DNA of 64,000 nt from Candidatus Methanohalarchaeum thermophilum (GTDB lineage: Archaea > Halobacteriota > Methanonatronarchaeia > Methanonatronarchaeales > Methanonatronarchaeaceae), in NCBI GenBank assembly GCA_001914405.1, contig MSDW01000001.1, positions 1,054,001 to 1,118,000 on the forward strand, given 5' to 3'. Position numbers and translations under genes: made by a program. The notes under the pieces are model-generated. The model had not been told where the DNA came from. It worked only from the letters and a program-made list of their open reading frames with translations, and did no database searches. Below, one piece after another: positions 45,999-54,210 of the stretch; position 1 is the stretch's first letter, and every line of letters begins with the position of its first letter.

Positions 45999-48869
45999 AT
46001 TTTTGAAGATCTAAAACTAAGTAGAAGAAATTTTTTGAAAGCAACGGCAATGACGTCTGCTGCAGGACTAGCAAGCTATTATTCATCTAGAGAAATGGTA
46101 GAAGGCCCGATTGGTGAAGTAAATGCTTCCCCGGAGAGCGAAGAAAAGTTAGTTCCAACGATATGTTCTTTTTGTGCAATAGGATGTGGTTTTAAAGCCA
46201 GAGTAAAAGATGGCGAACTCGTGGGACAAGAACCCTGGTATGATAACCCAATAAACCAAGGAGGACAATGCTCAAAAGGACAAGCAAGTATACAAGAAGC
46301 AAAGAACGAGAAAAGAATAAAACACCCACTAAAGAAAGTAGACGGTGAATGGCAGCGAGTAACCTGGGACGAAGCACTAACTGAGATATCAAACCAATTA
46401 CAAGATTATAGAGAAGAATCAGGTCCAGACTCAGTTTATTGGATGGGCTCAGCTAAGATGAGTAACGAAGAATCTTATATGTTCAGAAAATTAGCAGCAT
46501 TCTGGGGAACAAACAATGTCGACCACCAAGCCAGGATTTGTCACTCCACAACAGTAGCAGGATTAGCTAACACATGGGGATACGGAGCACAAACGAACCA
46601 CTCAAATGACATACAAAACACAGATTGTGCTTTCTTTATTGGATCAAACGCTGCCGAATGTCATCCAGCTCTAATGAAAAATGTACTAAAAGCAAAAGAA
46701 AATGGAGCAAAAGTAGTTGTAGCAGATCCAAGAAGAACTAAGACAGCATCAAAAGCAGATCTATATGTTCCATTTAGATCTGGTACAGATGTCCCATTAC
46801 TGATGTATGTACTCAAAAGAGCTATTGAATCCGATTCCTACGACAAAAAAATGGTAGAAGAAAGAACATATGGCTTTGCAGCACTACAAGAAGCAGTTAA
46901 AGACTATGACCTTGAAACAGTTCACAACATCACTGGTACACCAAAAGACAAACTAAAAGAATTAGCTGAAGTTCTTATAAGTAACAGCGGTAGCGCAGGT
47001 CCAATGACCTTAATCTACTCAATGGGATCAACTCAACACAGCAATGGAGCCCAAAACACGAGATTATATTGTATACTTCAACTAGTTCTTGGAAATGCAG
47101 CAACTCCAGGAGGAGGAGTAAACGCCCTTAGAGGACATGATAATGTACAAGGCGCAACTGATATGTGTATTCTTTCACATACTTTACCAGCCTACTATGG
47201 CCTATCTGAAAGCGCTTGGAAACACTGGTGCCGTGTCTGGGATGTAGATTACGACTGGATGAAAAGTAGGTTTGAAAACCAAGAACTAATGGGTAAACCA
47301 GGTTTCACCGTAGCTCGTTGGTTTGAAGGAGTACTAAAGGATCCAGAGGAAATAGATCAACCTAATAACCTTAGAGCCATATTTGTATGGGGCCATAGCT
47401 TAAATAGTGTCTCTGAAATGGTCAGAGAGAAAAAAGCACTTGATGAAATAGATCTGGCTGTAGTAGTCGATCCATATCCATCAGCAGCAGCTGCACTCTC
47501 AGACAGAGATAACAACCTATATGTACTACCAGCAGCCACAAGATTTGAATCTGAAGGAAGTGTTACAAACAGTGGAAGGCAACAACAGTGGAGATTTAAA
47601 CCGGTAGATCCTTACTACAACAGCAAAACCGACAAGGAAATAATGATAGAATTAGCCAAGAAACTAGGATTTGGAGATAAATTCACAAAAAACATTGATG
47701 GAGACTGGACAGAGCTACCGGAGGATATAACAAGAGAGATAAATAAAGGAGCAAGAACGATCCAGATGAGTGGAGGAACCCCAGAGATTCTAAAAGGACA
47801 TATGAAAAACGCTGGAGACTTTGATACCACAACTCTAAGAGCTGAGGGAGGCCCATACGATGGAGATTATTGGGGTAAGCCGTGGCCATGTTGGAATGAA
47901 GACCACCCAGGAACACCTATTCTCTACAGAAACGATATTCCTGTAAGCGAAGGAGGCCACGATGTTAGAGTTAGATGGGGTCCAGAATCACCTGATAAGC
48001 AATCCATAGAAGAAGGATTAAACGACCAGATGAAAGACATAGTAGAGCCAGTGTCAAAGGAACTAGCAAACCAAACAATGCTCTCCGGCCAAAATGGACA
48101 TGACCAATTAACGGAGAGATACAACAACAATCATTGGGCTTATGACTTAGAAACAGATTACAAACAGGCAGTTGAGAACAACTTAGTACCAAGCGGAAGA
48201 GGAAGAGCCAGAATATATGTTTGGTCCTGGGCAAACGATGGTGGAGACGGAGTACCAGTACATAGAGAACCAATAAACAGCCCAGAACCTGGATTAATTG
48301 AGGAATGGCCAACATACGAAGACTTAGATAACCAATATAGGGTTAAAACTGAATTTAAATCCGCTCAACAAGAAAGAAAAAATGATAGCGAAGATTATCC
48401 TTTTGTCTTAACTACTGGAAGAGTAGTTGAACACATGGGTGGCGGAGGAGCTACCAGACAAGAATGGTGGTTAGTTGAAAGAAGCCCAGAAGTATATGTT
48501 GAAATAAACCCAAGTGACGCAAACGACCTAGATATCGAAAACGATGACTGGGTATGGGTTAAGAGCAAAGAAGGAAAAGCAAAAGTAAAAGCAAAGGTCA
48601 CTCCAAGACCAATGGAAGGCCTAGTTTTTATACCATACCACTGGTTTGGGTACTTCCAAGGAGAAGACAGAACAGACGAATACCCAGAAGGCAGCGTTCC
48701 ATATGGTATAGGAGAACCAGCAAATGGCGTAACTAACTACGGATACGCTTGGACGACTCAAATGCAAGAAACCAAGGCAGGATTGTGTAGCGTGGAAAAA
48801 GCAAGCGATCAATCAGCTCCAGGAGAAAAAGGATTCTCTTGGGATGAAGAGAATAATCGCATAGGATAA
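45999..48869 (+). CDS. fdhA: Formate dehydrogenase catalytic (molybdopterin) subunit, TAT-exported, AUU start
   Basis: The enzyme oxidises formate at a Mo/W bis-pterin centre. Read from ATT (45999), the protein has 956 residues and begins with a perfect twin-arginine signal, KLSRRNFLKATAMTSAAGLA. Without that start the frame opens only at an in-signal TTG. GGAGGG ends six bases before ATT. The [4Fe-4S] cysteines are CSFCAIGC and GGQCSKGQ (56, 59, 63, 91). The active site is QARICHSTTVAGL, so Cys181 replaces selenocysteine and the next His is kept, as in formate dehydrogenase rather than DMSO or nitrate reductase. The protein should work on the outer face. The ATT could instead mark a sequencing frameshift at the T-run. 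Confidence 0.87.
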   Translation: MFEDLKLSRRNFLKATAMTSAAGLASYYSSREMVEGPIGEVNASPESEEKLVPTICSFCAIGCGFKARVKDGELVGQEPWYDNPINQGGQCSKGQASIQEAKNEKRIKHPLKKVDGEWQRVTWDEALTEISNQLQDYREESGPDSVYWMGSAKMSNEESYMFRKLAAFWGTNNVDHQARICHSTTVAGLANTWGYGAQTNHSNDIQNTDCAFFIGSNAAECHPALMKNVLKAKENGAKVVVADPRRTKTASKADLYVPFRSGTDVPLLMYVLKRAIESDSYDKKMVEERTYGFAALQEAVKDYDLETVHNITGTPKDKLKELAEVLISNSGSAGPMTLIYSMGSTQHSNGAQNTRLYCILQLVLGNAATPGGGVNALRGHDNVQGATDMCILSHTLPAYYGLSESAWKHWCRVWDVDYDWMKSRFENQELMGKPGFTVARWFEGVLKDPEEIDQPNNLRAIFVWGHSLNSVSEMVREKKALDEIDLAVVVDPYPSAAAALSDRDNNLYVLPAATRFESEGSVTNSGRQQQWRFKPVDPYYNSKTDKEIMIELAKKLGFGDKFTKNIDGDWTELPEDITREINKGARTIQMSGGTPEILKGHMKNAGDFDTTTLRAEGGPYDGDYWGKPWPCWNEDHPGTPILYRNDIPVSEGGHDVRVRWGPESPDKQSIEEGLNDQMKDIVEPVSKELANQTMLSGQNGHDQLTERYNNNHWAYDLETDYKQAVENNLVPSGRGRARIYVWSWANDGGDGVPVHREPINSPEPGLIEEWPTYEDLDNQYRVKTEFKSAQQERKNDSEDYPFVLTTGRVVEHMGGGGATRQEWWLVERSPEVYVEINPSDANDLDIENDDWVWVKSKEGKAKVKAKVTPRPMEGLVFIPYHWFGYFQGEDRTDEYPEGSVPYGIGEPANGVTNYGYAWTTQMQETKAGLCSVEKASDQSAPGEKGFSWDEENNRIG

Positions 48870-48886
48870 AAAAGGAGGAAAACAAA

Positions 48887-49402
48887 ATGGCCGATGTTAG
48901 ATACAAATTTGGTTTTGATCAGGATCGATGCATAGACTGTGGAGGATGCGAAATAGCGTGCAAAAGAGAAAATGATGTTCCTCCAGGTGTTTTTAGGAGA
49001 AAAGTAGTCACTCTAAACGAAGGAGAACCCAATGAAGCTTATGTGAGCTTAGCCTGCATGCACTGCACCGACGCTCCATGCATACCAGCATGTCCAGTTG
49101 ACGCTCTCTCTCAGAGAGATGATGGCATAGTCCTTGTTGACAAAGACAAATGCATAGGATGCGGTTACTGTCTCTGGGCTTGTCCATTTGGAGCACCACA
49201 GTTCCCGAAATCAGGGAAATTTGGAAGTAAGGGCCCAATGGATAAATGTGATTACTGTGTTGACCGGATAGATGAAGGAAAAAGACCAGCCTGTGAGCAA
49301 TGTCCAACTGAAGCTCTTTTAGCAGGAGATGCATCCGAGATATCCAGAAAAATTAGGGAAAGAATTGGGACAGAGATGGATGGAGGTTACGTATCTCCTT
49401 AA
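48887..49402 (+). CDS. fdhB: Formate dehydrogenase iron-sulfur subunit (four [4Fe-4S])
   Basis: 171 residues of the NrfC/FdnH electron-transfer type. The four cysteine groups are CIDCGGCEIACKRENDVPPG, CMHCTDAPCIPACP, CIGCGYCLWACPFGAPQFP and CDYCVDRIDEG...CEQCP. No signal peptide or membrane anchor is present, so it would travel with the TAT-exported catalytic subunit (hitchhiking), as in other formate dehydrogenases-N. E. coli FdnH has a C-terminal membrane helix that is missing here; the separate small membrane gene at 49442 may replace it. Preceded by AAAGGAGGAAAACAAA. Confidence 0.93.
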   Translation: MADVRYKFGFDQDRCIDCGGCEIACKRENDVPPGVFRRKVVTLNEGEPNEAYVSLACMHCTDAPCIPACPVDALSQRDDGIVLVDKDKCIGCGYCLWACPFGAPQFPKSGKFGSKGPMDKCDYCVDRIDEGKRPACEQCPTEALLAGDASEISRKIRERIGTEMDGGYVSP

Positions 49403-49441
49403 ATCCCTTTTTTTATATCGATGAAACCAAGGGAAGATAAA

Positions 49442-49765
49442 ATGAATGTAAAAGACATATCTACGATTTCACTGATCGCAGGGATAGCAGCCATATTACT
49501 TGTCGTAGGATTTATAGGGCTAGGTGGAAAGGACCTCAATACGGAGATAAGTAGATTTCCAGGACAGGATTATATAGATGATAACGGGACCTCTGCAACT
49601 AATCCATTTTTAGGATCCAGTAATCCCACAAGTTACATACAATCAATTGAACAGTCACAAATGGTTAAAAAAGTTATGAAATTTGTTATAGTGCTAGGAG
49701 GAGCTATGATAGCTTTTTTAGCAGTTTTAGAGAAATTAGACTGGAGAAGACAAAATGTCAATTGA
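49442..49765 (+). CDS. Small membrane subunit of the formate dehydrogenase, uncharacterised
   Basis: 107 residues from ATG 49442 (an in-frame ATG at 49421 is also possible). It has one N-terminal helix (ISLIAGIAAILLVVGFIGLG), a polar loop of about 45 residues (SRFPGQDYIDDNGTSATNPF) and a C-terminal helix (FVIVLGGAMIAFLAVLEKLD). It is placed between the iron-sulfur and cytochrome genes and overlaps the latter by 11 bases, so it is likely a stabilising or anchoring subunit that replaces the missing helix of FdnH. I do not recognise its family. Confidence 0.68.
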   Translation: MNVKDISTISLIAGIAAILLVVGFIGLGGKDLNTEISRFPGQDYIDDNGTSATNPFLGSSNPTSYIQSIEQSQMVKKVMKFVIVLGGAMIAFLAVLEKLDWRRQNVN

Positions 49766-50396
49766 AGAAACAATAAAAAGATTTTCACCTCAACAAATAA
49801 GCGTCCACTTCCTTTACGGTACATCGGTTCTAATTCTGTACATTACGGGTTTACCAATATTCTTTTCTGAGGAACTATCGTGGATTCCTACATTACTTGG
49901 AGGCTACGAGGTCACAATGATCTTGCATAGGTTAGCAGCTATAGGCATGATAACATCAGTCTCCTATTACTTCGTATTCTCTTTAGTCTACGCTATTTCA
50001 ATTGACTCAAAAGTATTTACAAATATACTTATAACAAAAAAAGACATCAAAAATTCAATAGAAGATATCAAAAACATATTTAAGGGAAAAAGTGAAGAAG
50101 TCAGCGAAGAAAAATACAGTTATAGACAGAAACTAGACGTCTGGATAATAGCTGCAGAAGCAGTTATTTTCATACTAACAGGACTAATGCTGTGGAAACC
50201 TACCTTTTTCATAGGGACGTTCTTCAAAAAGGAAGCAATGCTATCGATTAGATATATACATGGAGCTTTCGCTATATTAAGTCTAGCAGGACTGCTTTTC
50301 CACTACATGGAAACTCACTTATCCCCAAGCGAATATCCATTAGATAAAACAATTTTTACGGGAAAAGAATCAACAAAAGAACTTGAAGAAACCTAA
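49755..50396 (+). CDS. Formate dehydrogenase cytochrome b (gamma) subunit
   Basis: 213 residues with four hydrophobic helices, as in di-haem FdnI-type cytochrome b. Candidate haem ligands are His in ISVHFLYGTSVLILYITG, MILHRLAAIGMITS and YIHGAFAILSLAGLLFHYME. WKPTFFIGTFFKKEAMLSIR is the loop before the last helices. It would take electrons from the iron-sulfur subunit and pass them to a quinone or membrane electron carrier, possibly methanophenazine or menaquinone depending on the organism. The start overlaps the previous gene. Confidence 0.86.
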   Translation: MSIEETIKRFSPQQISVHFLYGTSVLILYITGLPIFFSEELSWIPTLLGGYEVTMILHRLAAIGMITSVSYYFVFSLVYAISIDSKVFTNILITKKDIKNSIEDIKNIFKGKSEEVSEEKYSYRQKLDVWIIAAEAVIFILTGLMLWKPTFFIGTFFKKEAMLSIRYIHGAFAILSLAGLLFHYMETHLSPSEYPLDKTIFTGKESTKELEET

Positions 50397-50421
50397 ACAA
50401 CAAAAGAGGGATGCTTAAAAA

Positions 50422-50613
50422 ATGAACGAGAACTTCAATAAGAATTTACTTAGGAAGCCATTAGTTTGGCTCCTAGTATTTTCAATAATATCACTCCTAG
50501 TTGGAGGTGCTGACATATACAGAGGCCTCATAATAGAGGTTGGAATAAATCTATCGATGATATTTGTATTTGTAGCTTTGATCTCAATGATATACGGGTT
50601 CGTTTCCAAATAA
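50422..50613 (+). CDS. Two-helix membrane protein, last gene of the dehydrogenase core
   Basis: 63 residues: PLVWLLVFSIISLLVGGADI and LIIEVGINLSMIFVFVALIS, ending YGFVSK. The only family signal is two membrane helices. It is 25 bases after the cytochrome gene with GAGGGATGC upstream, so likely an accessory to the complex. A long T-run ends the transcript at about 50622-50639. Confidence 0.62.
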   Translation: MNENFNKNLLRKPLVWLLVFSIISLLVGGADIYRGLIIEVGINLSMIFVFVALISMIYGFVSK

Positions 50614-50621
50614 CATAAAAA

Positions 50622-50639
50622 CTTCTTTTATTTTTTTTT
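50622..50639 (+). terminator. T-rich terminator-like run
   Basis: CTTCTTTTATTTTTTTTT separates the five membrane-complex genes from mobA. Fits an archaeal oligo-T terminator, though read-through is likely given the shared function. Confidence 0.4.
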
Positions 50640-50666
50640 AATTCTACGTTTTAAGAGGTTAAATTA

Positions 50667-51272
50667 ATGAAATCGGCCGTAATTTTGGCTGGAGGCGAGA
50701 GTTCTAGATTTGTTTCAGATAAAGCTTTTTACGAAGTAAAGGATAAACCAATGATCCAGTATGTAGTTGATAAGATCTCCAGTATAACGGATCAAGTTTT
50801 AATAGTAGCAGGAAACAGAAAAGAGGAATCAAGATTGCGTTCGAAAGTTAATGGAGTCGATATATTTACAAGAGATCCCGTAGAGGACTATGGCCCTGTA
50901 GCTGGAATATACTCTGGCCTAAAGAGATCAGATGGAGATTATACGGCACTCGTAGCGTGTGATATGCCATTTATTAAGCCAAAAATCTTTAAATTACTTT
51001 TTAATGAAATAGGCAGTTACGATGCAATTATTCCTATACACAAAAATGGATACACGGAAAACCTACATTCTGTATTAAAAACAGATATTGCAGTACAAGC
51101 TGTTGAAAAAACATATAAAAGAAATCAAAAACGAATAAAAGCAGTTGTAGATAAGATTAATACATTATATTATCCAGTTGAAGAAATAAAAATATATGAT
51201 AAAGGATTAACTACTTTCACTAATATAAATTACACTACAGATCTAAAAAACAACTTGGAGGAGTTTAATTGA
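50667..51272 (+). CDS. mobA: Molybdenum cofactor guanylyltransferase MobA
   Basis: 201 residues. The nucleotidyltransferase start is VILAGGESSRFVSDKAFYEV. A GDP-binding LVACDMPFIKPKIFK, EDYGPVAGIYSGLKRSDGDY and IIPIHKNGYTENLHSVL follow, as in MobA. It attaches GMP to molybdopterin, giving the dinucleotide used by the dehydrogenase. It ends in TTGA overlapping the next gene. GAGGT lies 7 bases before the ATG. Confidence 0.92.
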   Translation: MKSAVILAGGESSRFVSDKAFYEVKDKPMIQYVVDKISSITDQVLIVAGNRKEESRLRSKVNGVDIFTRDPVEDYGPVAGIYSGLKRSDGDYTALVACDMPFIKPKIFKLLFNEIGSYDAIIPIHKNGYTENLHSVLKTDIAVQAVEKTYKRNQKRIKAVVDKINTLYYPVEEIKIYDKGLTTFTNINYTTDLKNNLEEFN

Positions 51273-53275
51273 AAATAGGTCTTTTTTTGTGTAACTGTAA
51301 AAACCTAGTTGAAATCAAATATAAAGATATTAAGGGTATAGAAGGAATAGATGTAGTAGAATTATCCGAGAACCTTTGCTCGGAAGATGGAAAAAATACT
51401 GTTAAAAAGGATATAGAGAGAAACGACTTAGATCATGTAATTATTGGTTGTCCTTATCCAAAGGATGACTACAAAACTGAATTGGAATTAGAGCCAAATA
51501 AAATACATTTCCTTGATGTTAGAGATCTTACTCTAATACCCCATGGCGAAAAATCACATAAGACCACTAAGAAATTAGTTAGAGCGTATAAGAAGAAGCT
51601 AGAATTAACTGAACCGGATGAAGAGGTAGATGTAGAACTTGGAGATCGATTAATTTTTTATGCGACCTCTTCCTCAGATGTAGTACTAGCCGAGTTATTA
51701 TCAGATTTATTTGAAGTTAAATTGGTTATTGGAAAAGATGTTGATGAAAAAATAATTGAATCTAGATTAGATGTATATAAGGGACAGATAAATAAAATAA
51801 ACGGGGATTTAGGTGATTTCAGGGTCGAAATAAACCAAAATAGGAATATAGACTTTAATAAATGCAATGACTGTGGAAAATGTAAAATAATCTGTCCTCA
51901 GAACGCTATTTCTGATAATCTTTTTATTGGAGATGAATGTGATGATTGTGTTAAATGCCTAGAATCCTGTCCAACGAATGCGATTACCCTAGAGGATAAG
52001 AAAGTAACTTTAAGAGCAGATCAAGTGGTTGTAGGAGAAAAAACTGAGTATGAAACCAAGGATCAATTTGGTATCTACGACCTAGATAAACAGAACGCTT
52101 ACAAAGTTATAAAAGAAGCTCTTTCGAAGAGAAATGGCTATAGTACACTAAATAAATTAGATATAAAGAGGGATAAGTGTGCTGCAATAGGTATGGGGGA
52201 TTTAGAAGGATGCAGCCTCTGTATAGATGAATGCCCAGAAAATGCAATATCCATCTCCAGTGAGAATAAAATAGAATTTAACTTATTAGAATGTAATTAC
52301 TGTGGCCTATGCCAGAGCCTATGTCCTCTCTCAGTGGTAGAGGTTAAAGGAAGTAATAACGAGATTGTATTAAGCCAGGTCGATGAAGTCTTAAAGGACA
52401 ACACCGGGTTTTTCGGGAGTTCACTAAAAAAGAATGTCGTAATATTCAGCTCCCCTGATTACTACGAGGAACTAATCTCTTTAGGTAAAGAAACAAGAGA
52501 TCTACCACCTGTAATTCCCTTAAAGACATCATCTAAAGCAATTACTAACTCAATGGTGCTTGGATCCATACTAAAAGGCATAGATAAGGTAATAGTAGCA
52601 GGTGAAGTCTCGAATAGGTTATTATTATCTAAAAAAATATTAGAAAAACTAGATCTCGAGGAACACCTCAAGATAATAGATAAACAAAACAAAGATAATT
52701 TGAGAGAGAAACTATGGGATATATATAACTCAGCACCTAAGAACAGCTTAAAAAACACTTCAAAAGAAATAAAATCCTTTGAAAATAGATCTTCTTTCAT
52801 AAATTTCTCCCAGAAGCTCTCCAAGGAAACTGGAACAGACCTCGGAGAATTCGAGGAAATCGAACAACCATTCGCAGTGATCTCTATAGACGATGGATGC
52901 ACTTTATGTGGAGCATGCGTCAATGTATGTCCCACAGAAGCTCTTAGAAAATACAAAAAGGAAATAAGCTTCAAACATGAAGACTGCATAAACTGTGGAT
53001 TGTGTGAAAAGGCCTGTCCAGAAGACTGCCTAGAGATAGAACAAAAACTCGATTTCAATGACCTCAAAGAAAAAGAGATATGGAAAGCTGAAATGATTAG
53101 ATGTAAAAACTGTGGTAAACCCTTTATGTCCAAATCTGCTTTTAAAAGAGTAAAAGATAAACTAAATGGAAAAAAAGGCGTATTTCAAGAAAACGAAAGA
53201 TTAGAAGTTATGAAATACTGCGAAGAATGTAAATCAAAAGTAGCGTTAGAAAAAATATTGGGGGACAAAAAATGA
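51269..53275 (+). CDS. Polyferredoxin-like protein with six [4Fe-4S] motifs
   Basis: 668 residues. Residues 1-120 are a Rossmann-like segment with MKIGLFLCNCKNLVEI and VIIGCPYPKDDY, similar to HdrA-related proteins. Six ferredoxin motifs follow: CNDCGKCKIICP, CDDCVKCLESCP, CAAIGMGDLEGCSLCIDECP, CNYCGLCQSLCP, CTLCGACVNVCP and CINCGLCEKACP. The C-terminus has a zinc-like CKNCG...CEECK. No membrane segment. It may supply or remove electrons between a soluble pool and the dehydrogenase or its maturation. The third motif has an unusual insertion (CAAIGMGDLEGC). It overlaps mobA and the chaperone gene. Confidence 0.8.
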   Translation: MKIGLFLCNCKNLVEIKYKDIKGIEGIDVVELSENLCSEDGKNTVKKDIERNDLDHVIIGCPYPKDDYKTELELEPNKIHFLDVRDLTLIPHGEKSHKTTKKLVRAYKKKLELTEPDEEVDVELGDRLIFYATSSSDVVLAELLSDLFEVKLVIGKDVDEKIIESRLDVYKGQINKINGDLGDFRVEINQNRNIDFNKCNDCGKCKIICPQNAISDNLFIGDECDDCVKCLESCPTNAITLEDKKVTLRADQVVVGEKTEYETKDQFGIYDLDKQNAYKVIKEALSKRNGYSTLNKLDIKRDKCAAIGMGDLEGCSLCIDECPENAISISSENKIEFNLLECNYCGLCQSLCPLSVVEVKGSNNEIVLSQVDEVLKDNTGFFGSSLKKNVVIFSSPDYYEELISLGKETRDLPPVIPLKTSSKAITNSMVLGSILKGIDKVIVAGEVSNRLLLSKKILEKLDLEEHLKIIDKQNKDNLREKLWDIYNSAPKNSLKNTSKEIKSFENRSSFINFSQKLSKETGTDLGEFEEIEQPFAVISIDDGCTLCGACVNVCPTEALRKYKKEISFKHEDCINCGLCEKACPEDCLEIEQKLDFNDLKEKEIWKAEMIRCKNCGKPFMSKSAFKRVKDKLNGKKGVFQENERLEVMKYCEECKSKVALEKILGDKK

Positions 53276-53919
53276 CAAATAAAAAAGAACTAAATTCATT
53301 TAGGAACCATTTTTATAGTTTTTTAAGCAGATTATACTTAGAAGAAATCAGCAAATCAATGGCTAAAGATATTGCAGAAAACAAATTCCCAATACCAGAT
53401 CCCGAAGAAAACACCTGGATGAATAAAGACATGGAGAAAGGATTCGAGATTCTCCAGGAATATATAAAAAGCAACGAAGACCCAGAAAAAATAAAACACC
53501 AATTAGATGTAGAGTATACAAGCCTATTCCACGGACCGGTCTCAAAGGACCTATATCCCTACGAGTCATATTACATAGACAATGAATTAAGAAGCGACTC
53601 CTTACTAGAGGTTAAAGAATTCCTAAGAGAAATTAACTACGGAAAAAGCGATGACTTCCCAGAGCCGGAAGACTTTATCGCATTCGAACTAGAAATAATG
53701 CGGTTTTTAACCAATAAACCCGAATTCATCGAAGAAAAAGAAACAATCTATAAACAAAAAGAATTTCTAAGAGATCATTTAATCACTTGGATCCCAGATT
53801 TCTGTGACGATCTCTACGAAAAAACAGACTCAGATTTCTACAAGGCCACATCACTAATTACTAAAGGATTTTTAGAATTTGAAAAAGAATTCATCGGAAA
53901 GATAGAAAAGAGGAAATAA
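53272..53919 (+). CDS. TorD-like molybdoenzyme chaperone
   Basis: 215 residues of helical TorD/DmsD type. Signals are RNHFYSFLSRLYLEEISKSM, LDVEYTSLFHGPVSKDLYPY then ESYYIDNELRSDS, and DDFPEPEDFIAFELEIMRFL. These proteins bind the twin-arginine signal and the apo-enzyme before export. It overlaps the polyferredoxin gene by four bases. Together with the TAT signal on the catalytic subunit this supports a folded export route. Confidence 0.86.
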   Translation: MTNKKELNSFRNHFYSFLSRLYLEEISKSMAKDIAENKFPIPDPEENTWMNKDMEKGFEILQEYIKSNEDPEKIKHQLDVEYTSLFHGPVSKDLYPYESYYIDNELRSDSLLEVKEFLREINYGKSDDFPEPEDFIAFELEIMRFLTNKPEFIEEKETIYKQKEFLRDHLITWIPDFCDDLYEKTDSDFYKATSLITKGFLEFEKEFIGKIEKRK

Positions 53920-53920
53920 A

Positions 53921-54184
53921 ATGGTAGAAGTTGGATGCCCCTCCTGTGGAACTGAACACCAACTAGAAAAAAAAGAGGAAAACGATCTTAATGTTATAGG
54001 AGAATGCTGTGAATGGTTTTTTGTTCAGATCAGCATCAGAGACGAAGAACGAATAATAGACCAGGAACCAAAGAAACAAAACTTAAGCAACTGCAAATTC
54101 TATATAATCTACTCAGGAGAAAGAAACGAGATATTAGCCGTTAACCAAAAAGACTACAATGAAAAAATTAATAGAGAAAACTAA
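53921..54184 (+). CDS. Small cysteine-rich protein, uncharacterised
   Basis: 87 residues, not recognised. Cysteines occur as CPSC near the start, ECCEW in the middle and SNCKF later, so a metal or disulfide site is possible. It is directly after the chaperone (one base apart). It may assist maturation, but that is inference. Confidence 0.6.
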   Translation: MVEVGCPSCGTEHQLEKKEENDLNVIGECCEWFFVQISIRDEERIIDQEPKKQNLSNCKFYIIYSGERNEILAVNQKDYNEKINREN

Positions 54185-54210
54185 AAGATAATTGGAAGAA
54201 TCAGTTGGAA

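Noticed and set aside
46001-46035. Canonical TTG start at 46035 for the formate dehydrogenase gene
   Set aside because: It would cut the twin-arginine signal in half and has no Shine-Dalgarno sequence; the ATT at 45999 fits both.
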